From Trichaptum fuscoviolaceum (taxonomy: Eukaryota; Basidiomycota; Agaricomycetes; Hymenochaetales; Trichaptaceae), in contig CAJSYZ010000005.1 of assembly GCA_910574455.1 (NCBI GenBank), forward strand, positions 1,240,001 through 1,304,000: DNA of 64,000 nt. Reading direction: 5' to 3'. Under the pieces are notes generated by a model. The model saw only the letters and a program-made list of their open reading frames with translations. It made no database searches and was not told the origin of the DNA. Numbering within the stretch: the first letter of the stretch is position 1; every line of letters starts with the position of its first letter. Shown here in pieces: positions 56,717 to 64,000 of this stretch. The translations under genes and the position numbers were made by a program.

Positions 56717-58875
56717 ATGGTCCGCCGCCAAGTGCATCTTTGTCTACCGGACCTCGATGCAACACATTTAATGTCTGGCCTCCTCGATGTGCTCATCCCT
56801 AGCTGTCCTCTGGTGTGGTTTGTCGACTCGACGGGCAAAGCGGACGAGACTCGCGCAAACTTCAAGCGCACATACAAAATTTCTGAGCGTCTTGAGGGCC
56901 CGAGGATGGAAGCGGTTGACCTTGACGAACCGTTACAAAGTGTCGAAGAGAATGACGAGCGTGGCAAGAAACAAAGGACATTTATTTTCTCTGCGGATTA
57001 CCGACCACCGACATCGGTGCGCACGCCTGCCCGTCACCGGGCGTCACTGACACAAGAAGAGCTCGCAGCGCATGCGTTTGGACCCCCTGCAAAGGGCTAT
57101 GACTTTGCTGACCGTGTCTCCGCGCCATATTATGCGAAACCGTTCTACGAAGCGGTCTCGAGCTGCAGTTCAAGCGCGAGTAACAGTGTACCGGTTTTGT
57201 CAAACACATCGCTGTCTGAAGGGAGTTGCACCTCGTCCAGTTATTCGAGCCCAAACCTGCCTTTGTCGCCTGCGTTTACATCGACGTCTGCAACGTCCGT
57301 AACGTCCGTATCCTCGCACTCCACGAACTATGCAGATTTAGATCACGATCCCAAGTATTTCAGTACAGAAGCTGAATCGTATTTTCCTCCGCAACCCTAT
57401 CCACAACCAAAGTGCTCCTCCCCCTCCCCCCTCCCCGCTCCCCCATCGCTGTCGTCCGCAACGGTGTCCTCTGTATTTCCTTCATCCCCATCGATGTTCC
57501 ACCCGCTCTTGCTATCGAACAACGCGCCGATATACAGAATCACGACCGGCCCTGGCCCTGCGCAAGCTAATGGCGTGCGGAAGAGGCTAGACCGCGTTCT
57601 TGAACGCCTGGGTAAAGAACGCATGACGACGGCCAATGGGGACGAGACGGAATCGGCAATTCCAGGCCCTTCCATGCCGGTCGAAGCTGATTCCTTAAGA
57701 CCCTCGTCGCTGTCGCGCTCGTCGAGCGGGCAAGATAACCATCGCCCTCACCGTCCACGTTATCGTTCATTTCCTCCGCCACAGATCGCGGAGAGCAGCA
57801 GACGACGACAGACACAGACAGCGACGATGTCGGCGACCGTGACTCTACCGCATCCGGCGACTAGTAATGTCACACAGGAATGTGACGACCCCATTTTTGC
57901 TTCCATTTCCGGTCACCCAGACGCCAATACATCTTCAAGCTCACCTCCATCGAGCAACAGCAGCAAGACGGGCGCGAAAGAGCCTGCTTCACAGCCGACG
58001 ATGGCAGCGACCTCTGCTGGTCGCATTGCAGAGTCTGCGCTGACGAGTGTCAAAAGATATGTTCCGCCGCCAAAGGGCACATTTCGGTCTTCGTATGCGC
58101 GTATGCTCCGCTCTGAAATGGCTAGCATAGGCGATATCAGCATTTTCAGGCAAATAGCTGAACTGCCGTCGTTAGGTATGACTTTTCCTTATCTCAGCTG
58201 TAGTCGATCGATCTCACTCATTTCTTTGCAACAGGTTCAGACTCGACCGGAAGCGGGCCCCGCGCAGCATTCCCAGCTCACCCCGAAATTACGCTCTCGT
58301 TTCGGTCAGGCCCACCGACGGAGGCCATATCCGATGAGGTCGCTCACCGGCCTAGACGTGATGGACGCGAAATCGCGTGCCTTGTCGAGCAAGGGATGAT
58401 TGATCACAATGTCGTTTTATCCGTCTCGGAGTTCGATGTGTTCGGGGCAAAACAGCTTATCTCCTCCACGGAACGCGAAACGACTGTACCCTGGGTGCGT
58501 AGCCCCGCGGCGCCTCCTCCGCCGAAGATTCGACGATGGCTCCGCCGTGTTCGACAAGGCAAAGGGCCAGAGGAGGACTGGCCGACAGCTGAGATCAAGG
58601 AGGTGGTGGATGACGCGTCTGCGTCTGCGTCTGTGTACGAAGAGGCTCCTCCGAATGTCCCAGGGACAAGGTGGGAGAGCGGGTCGCGGGTGACATCGGT
58701 AGAGCCGCTGAAAATGGAGAACGTGACGAGGGGCGGCGGGGCGGCTCAGAACAGCGACCGGTTTGTCGAGATGCGAGGAGACAGTGCGGGGAACTCAATG
58801 CTCGTATCTCCCACGGCGGCTGCCGGCCGACGTGCTGGAAACTCAGAGAAAGAAGGCGAGTGTGTCCCATTATGA
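56717..58875 (+). CDS. Serine/proline-rich orphan protein
   Basis: About 700 residues in two exons (56717-58175 and 58235-58875) joined across a 59-nt GT..AG intron. I recognise no domain. The N-terminal 90 residues (VRRQVHLCLPDLDATHLMSG, FVDSTGKADETRANFKRTY) look folded. The middle is low-complexity Ser/Pro/Thr with many phosphorylation-type SP sites and the repeat-like SSCSSSASNS. A second folded-looking part begins YVPPPKGTFRSSYARMLRSE and continues after the intron with REIACLVEQGMIDHNVVLS and KIRRWLRRVRQGKGPEEDWP. No signal peptide or membrane segment. Start is chosen as the first ATG; an internal Met at 56907 is an alternative. Confidence 0.7.
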
Positions 58876-59516
58876 TTTCCTCGACTTCAGCTTGGTTTCA
58901 CAACCAACATAAACGGCACACATATTTTTTGACCCTCACGGTTGAACACATCCACACTCCTACCCAGAGGTCAAGTCTTAGAAATCCTTTCTAAATTTGT
59001 TCTTCATATCCACGACGCTCGGCGTTCTTTATGGCTGTTATCATTATTGTCTTGCATCTTTGTTTCCATAACATCATACACACTTGCATCCGGCTGCATC
59101 AGGCATTGTACATCTCATCTCTTTTATCTTCTTCCCGAAGCTTCATTTTACTACTCGGCCATGGGGATTTAGGGGGTTGGGTTTCTTGGTTATGAATAGA
59201 TTATTATCTCAATGGTTGTTTCCAGTCTTCGAAAGATACACTTCCAAATGATAAAGATGACCAGTCTTGTAATACACCAAACTCTAAATCAGACTGAGCA
59301 AAAACTTGAACATTTTACACACAGGCCAGTGAGGAACTGCGATGATATTCATGATTAGTATTCGTCAATAATTAAATATGAGTAATGTGTTCAACAAGGG
59401 ACATTGGCAGTATTTTAAAACAATTAAAAATGAGTGCTGATGGGATTCAAGTTGACATGAAAGAAATCTTAATAATCGTTTTGTTCCACCAACTATTTCA
59501 GGTGGATGCATTCAAT
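58876..59516. other. Convergent 3' intergenic region
   Basis: Between the serine-rich orphan and CDS1, tail to tail. T-rich near 59000-59130 and AT-rich near 59340-59440. No coding signal. Confidence 0.45.
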
Positions 59517-61741
59517 CATACGGAAACCCCCCTGCCCTCGAGGTATCGCTTGAAATCTCCCATGAGCTCGAGCTGCTCATCAAGAGTCAGTCCAGATACA
59601 ATGAGCTGCAAGACATAGCCGACAGTGACGTGATGTTCCTTAATGAGGCTGCTGTAATACACGTAGGTGAAAACACCCATGAGGAATCTGGACCAAATTG
59701 TTAAAATAGATTAATAATGGGTTGGCAGTTTCAGTGCTTACTGGCAATCCATCCGATCCGTCATACCTCCATGCCCCGGAATGCTGTGCCCGAAGTCCTT
59801 GATATCAAATGCACGCTTGAAGCCGGAGGCAAAGAACCCTCCAAAGGGTGCCACGAGACTCGCGAAGAAACTCATTGCAACCAGGTGGAATTGGTACGGC
59901 ACGTACGGGACCGTTGTCACCGGCCGGCCGAGTAAAGTCGAGAGTGCGACGCGCAGGGGGGGCCAGATCGCCCACTCGCGCCAAACGAAGACGTCACCAG
60001 GTGTGCACGTCATTTGCGAGAACGCGTTCTGGCCGAGATCGTGGACAGGGCAGATCATGTAGTTGAATCGCATGAAGAATGTGCCCCAGACAAGGCCGAA
60101 GATGATCGTGGAGAAAAATGCACCGACAAACCCTTCCACGGTCTTTTTGGGTGAAAGCTTGATGAGTGGTGTACGGCCAAACGTGATTCCTGTTCAGTTA
60201 CTGTAAGGTTACGAGGCGGAACAGGAACAAAAAGGGACTTGCCCCAGATGTATGCAAAGATGTCATTGCAAATGACCAGCGAAGCGGGAACCCAGAACCA
60301 AATGAGACCCTCAAGAATATTATTAACGATGAAATGGCTACATAGAAGTTAGTGCATAACCAAGAAAGTGATACATAGACAAAACTAACCTTGACACTAC
60401 GATGACAAGCAGTGACATGTGCACCCAGCAGAATAAGCCGAATTGAGACTTCAGGTATTGCCTCTGAAGAGATGCGACAAACCCAACAAAACCAATCATA
60501 TAAAGCATGAAGCTGATGAAGCGGTGATTTGTCGCGAATGGGAGGAAGTTCGAATCGGCGAAGACAACATGCTGAAGGCAGGTAAGTTAACCGGTGTATG
60601 AAGGCCTTCATCCGACGAACCTTAAAATAATAGATGATGCTCTCTCCGTAAAGAAAGTAGTTTGTAACGGCGAAGAAGTACCAGTTCAAAGTTTTGCTCC
60701 ACGGATCCTTCCCTTCTGTCTTCGGTGCGCCCAAAACGAAAAGTGCAGTCACCTCGCGGTATACAAGTGTTTGGCATCCCATGACTAGCACGATCATGTA
60801 TGCATGCCCGGCAAGCAAACAGACTAGGAAAGAGAAATATCAATGTAATGTTCTCAGACAAGTTAATGTACGACTTACGCAAGAATCCACCAATCATTAT
60901 GAGTGTCCATAACGTCCGAACTAGGAAACTTTGCCTCTTCTTCACATTTTCAGCATCTTGGGCGCTCTTCTCCGCATCACTGAGTAAAGGTTGATGCATT
61001 CGCGGAGACTCTGGCGTATCTACTTTCTTTCCAACAGGGCCAACTGTGAAGCTCTGAGATGCTCGTCGCATCGCCATGTCAACTGGGGATGTAGGGAAAG
61101 CTGGCGGCTTGGTCTGAGATGCAGGCGTAGAGGGTCTTGCTGACGTATTTGACTGCGAAGCATGCTGTGCATGACCATTGGAGACGGGGGTGGGAGTAGA
61201 CGGTACTGCAGGTGTAGGAGATGGCACAGAAACAGGCGCAGTTTTGGGAGGCGGCGCAGCTTCCAGGATGAACGAGGCGTCTTGCTGTTGAGGTTGAACA
61301 GCTGTTTGAGAGTCGGCCTCAGGCTCTGGTGGTATTTCCACGGGATTTGCTTTGGAGCCAGGAGGTGATGAGTCTCTGTCGGTTATCTGAGGAGACCGCT
61401 CTGAATTGACGCTTGAGGATGCGTTCCTCTGCTTTTTCGCTTCCTTGGCTTGAGCTCGAGCAAGCCGGGCAGCCTTTTTTTGCGCAGTCTTCGTCAATTT
61501 TGAAGGTTGAGCGAACTGTTCTGATTGCTCTCTGCGATTGATTACGTCGTAAATATATTAGGATGAAACATGAGAGACAATTGAAAACCTACGCATCTGT
61601 TGACTTCGATTCCTCAGTCTGCGTGGTCGGTTGCTCGACATTTTCTTCTTCCTCAGACTCTTCACCTGATTCGATAGCCAGGGCTTCGAATGCCGTCTTA
61701 GATGCGAAGAAAGAGCGGACTTGTGGTGCTCTCTTGCTCAT
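59517..61741 (-). CDS. CDS1: Phosphatidate cytidylyltransferase (CDP-diacylglycerol synthase)
   Basis: ER enzyme making CDP-DAG from phosphatidate and CTP, the branch point to phosphatidylinositol, phosphatidylserine and cardiolipin. The start at 61741 ([20 protein letters not shown]) opens a long cytosolic N terminus rich in Lys, Ser, Pro and Gln, about 200 residues, ending [20 protein letters not shown]. Multiple helices follow ([74 protein letters not shown]). The [15 protein letters not shown] and [28 protein letters not shown] motifs are the CDS signature with its two Asp. The last exon ends [15 protein letters not shown]...YLEGRGVSV. Seven or more introns, all frame-consistent. The long N terminus is usual in basidiomycete members. 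Confidence 0.95.
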
Positions 61742-63311
61742 GATTGATTTGAAAAGAAAATGGCCGGGGTATGAGGAGAAGTGACGACAAGGTGCGCGCA
61801 GCCGAAAGCAGACGCGTTCAGGCAGTTTTGAATTCCACGTGAAAATGCTTTACGTCATCCACAACTTCAAATTCAAGTTGAACACTCGGTCTGACTCTCT
61901 CTCTCCATTCACTATTACGATCTGGCACCAAAGCATCGAAAGTCAATATGGGAGTCTTGATTCTCTTACTATTCAAGTCACTGAAGCACCCGGAGACACG
62001 GCGACGACATTGAACCTTCTGGGTCCGCCAGACGAACTGCTTTAAAATGTCCCGCTTGTAACGAATACGCTTACAGTATACCAAGGCAAGGATACGGGGC
62101 TCCTGTACCAAATATGAGGCACAGATAAAGTATCTAGCGATGCTTAACATGTATTGCTTCGCTCCGAACTTCACCTCTACGTCCTAGCGGTGGAAGAAAT
62201 CTGGAGACTCTGACTGTACTTTCTAAGGGTACGGGTTTGGAGAAGATGGTGGTGCGTATACTACGTACTTCATATCGATCATATCTAAGCGCACACCCTT
62301 GACCTTGGGTCTTTATGTGCAATCTTCCGCGTTAATAGCAAAATGTAAAGGCATTGCCGAACTCATAGCCCGCCCATTGACTCTCGCTGCGCAATGCACC
62401 GCAGGCCACAGTCGTGAATCAGTTTTATGCGTCTGTGATATTTGTAAGAGGTTTTTTTTATCGATTCGCCATCCCTCATGGCGATAAACTAAACCAGTCC
62501 GTCAGATGAACATCAAGAAACGAAGTAGTAATCTGGGATATACATACATGTATATGTATAGCAAGTGCAGCGGGTACAACACGCGTCTTTGTACTCATCG
62601 CTTATTCCAGATGGCGACGGTCCTTCGGGCTTCCTACGTATCGATCTTTCTGCTCTCCCACACATGCTGCTTTACCTGGATCCTCTAGCTCGCTGCGCCG
62701 CTATAATGGCGTTAACCTTCGGTTAGTGCAAACAGCGCCCAAGATTTAATGTATACAAATCTAGATTGTATACACTCTTGCTCAAACTCTGCGTGGTCTG
62801 GTCCCACATCTGTCAGGTACAATGTGATTGATCATTTGACTCACTTGAGCAGATACAAGTACAATTCGGTAAGTACGTTCAACTTCTAAATCTTCATCTT
62901 GATAGCCATGCACTGACTCATCTTACAATGATCACTGTGAAGAATTTATTTGAAGAGCTCTGAAGTCATGTTTCCGAGGCGGTTTAATAGCGCTCTTCTA
63001 CCGATCCGTCTGAGTACGGTTTCCAGCGTGATTTGAAGTACATTTCTGACGGCTCTAAATTTAATCTTCTACTTGAAAAGCTTATTTCAATACAATCCGT
63101 CACACCAGTGTTGACTGCGTATCCTGATGTCTCCTGAGATCAGATTGCCTACCACTAATTGATTGACAATGGAAACCCATAAAAGCAAGAGGTCTGCTCT
63201 GATCCCATTATTGTCCCCGACTGCCCCTGCTATTGGCGTCCCCTGGCTAGGGCTTGCGCTCTTCCTTACTTCCACCTTGCTTATAGCTCATTTCATCTGA
63301 TCGTGGCCGCG
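61742..63311. other. 1.57-kb divergent intergenic region, no gene seen
   Basis: Between CDS1 (minus) and the copy-2 membrane gene (plus). A 118-codon minus frame (61818-62174) and a 68-codon plus frame (61839-62045) overlap each other and have no domain. A T-rich run occurs at 62451-62460. No repeat or RNA gene recognised. Confidence 0.4.
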
Positions 63312-64000
63312 ATGCCAATGTTCTCAAGTTTACCATGCTACATCTTGGCGCTTGCTGTGGCAGCTAATGCTATCATAACAAATATCACGATCGATGACAC
63401 ATGGGGGGATGAGATGACGAAGGTTCTGCCCATATACACTGGCCCTTGGGCGACAGCGGATTCGTGTGCAAAGGATAGGACTCCGCCTGAATGTAGCTCC
63501 GTGACCGTTGATGCATCGAAGGCCTTCAACAATACCTACCATAACGTTTTTAGGGACGTTAGTATCCTTGCAAATGTCACTTTCTCTTTCAACGGTTCGC
63601 ATGCTCTGTTGAATCTCTGCTGCTTCTGCTAATGGCTCGTCGGGGTAGGCACGGATCTCTACGTCTTCTTCATTCTCCCTGATTTCGCAGGGTACACCAC
63701 AAGCTTGCCCAGTACAGACGTAAATATGCTCTTAGATGGCGGTATACACGTTGCTGGTATTGTTCCATCCGCGGGAGCTCAATTTACTACGACCGGCTTC
63801 GCTATACATGGCTTAGCCCCGAAGATGCATACCGTGAAGATGTACCGCTCTTTAATCGCCCCTAATAGCACGTATTCCATAGTATTTGATTATGCTATCT
63901 ACACGTGAGTTCTAAATGCTAGTGAATTTGTCGCTTATTACCAATACTGACTTCAGCTCTATGTGTACGTCTACCGCCTCAACAGATCTGATGTTAAAAA
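63312..64000 (+). CDS. Type I membrane protein, same family as 35296 (copy 2, 3' partial)
   Basis: First three exons of a gene that runs off the right edge. Start at the ATG at 63312 (MPMFSSLPCYILALAVAANA, signal peptide). The ectodomain begins NITIDDTWGD, then CAKDRTPPECSSV, FSFNGTDLYVFFILPDF and FDYAIYT. Introns fall inside the Gly codon of FNG (phase 1) and the Thr codon of YT (phase 2), exactly as in the gene at 35296, so the two genes share descent. Six N-glycosylation sequons are visible. The stalk, membrane helix and tail expected from the paralogue lie outside the window. Confidence 0.82.

Noticed and set aside
61818..62174. 118-codon minus ORF beside CDS1
   Set aside because: No domain or paired exon; overlaps another chance frame.

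Overview
The window is nuclear DNA from a filamentous basidiomycete, most likely an agaricomycete mushroom. Genes are close together on both strands. They are cut by many short introns (about 50-80 nt, mostly GT..AG with GTRNGT donors). Several families typical of that group are present (DUF6533 and DUF6593 proteins, Ser/Thr-rich single-pass membrane proteins). I rebuilt gene models by hand from splice sites, frame continuity and family sequence patterns. Nothing was searched against a database.

Layout. 0-7 kb: 3' part of a HAD-family hydrolase (HDHD5/YKR070W type), an unidentified minus-strand ORF, a small TATA-box gene candidate, an intron-containing tRNA-Glu(UUC), a secreted double-psi beta-barrel (RlpA/expansin-like) protein, and a mitochondrial-looking Ala/Lys-rich helical membrane protein. 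7-18 kb: minus-strand membrane and cell-envelope genes, namely a DUF6533 receptor-like protein, a NIPA-type magnesium transporter, a PNS1/choline-transporter-like protein in about 19 exons, and a KRE6/SKN1-type GH16 protein. 18-30 kb: TFIIH subunit SSL1, S-adenosylmethionine decarboxylase, a PP2C phosphatase, a WBP4-like splicing factor and the catalytic subunit of queuine tRNA-ribosyltransferase. 30-44 kb: a very large membrane-anchored beta-propeller amidohydrolase, a Ser/Thr-rich type I membrane protein, DNA polymerase kappa, a tetraspan protein and a glycerol-3-phosphate acyltransferase. 44-64 kb: RRP12, a DUF6593 protein, a SEC2-type Rab exchange factor, a serine-rich orphan, CDP-diacylglycerol synthase, and the 5' part of a second gene of the Ser/Thr-rich membrane family.

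Most genes are housekeeping and there is no obvious metabolic cluster. Two themes recur. One is membrane and envelope biology: phospholipid synthesis (GPAT, CDS1), beta-1,6-glucan synthesis (KRE6-like), ion and choline-type transport, and exocytosis (SEC2). The other is RNA metabolism: RRP12, WBP4, TGT and SSL1. The most unusual observations are stop-free introns of length 3n that open reading frames run straight through (one sits beside the autocatalytic site of AdoMet decarboxylase), a polymerase kappa intron whose expected AG acceptor is replaced by a poly-G/poly-T tract, two paralogous membrane proteins sharing intron positions, GC-AG introns, and a 12-bp palindromic motif found four times. 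No mobile element, CRISPR array or viral gene was seen.
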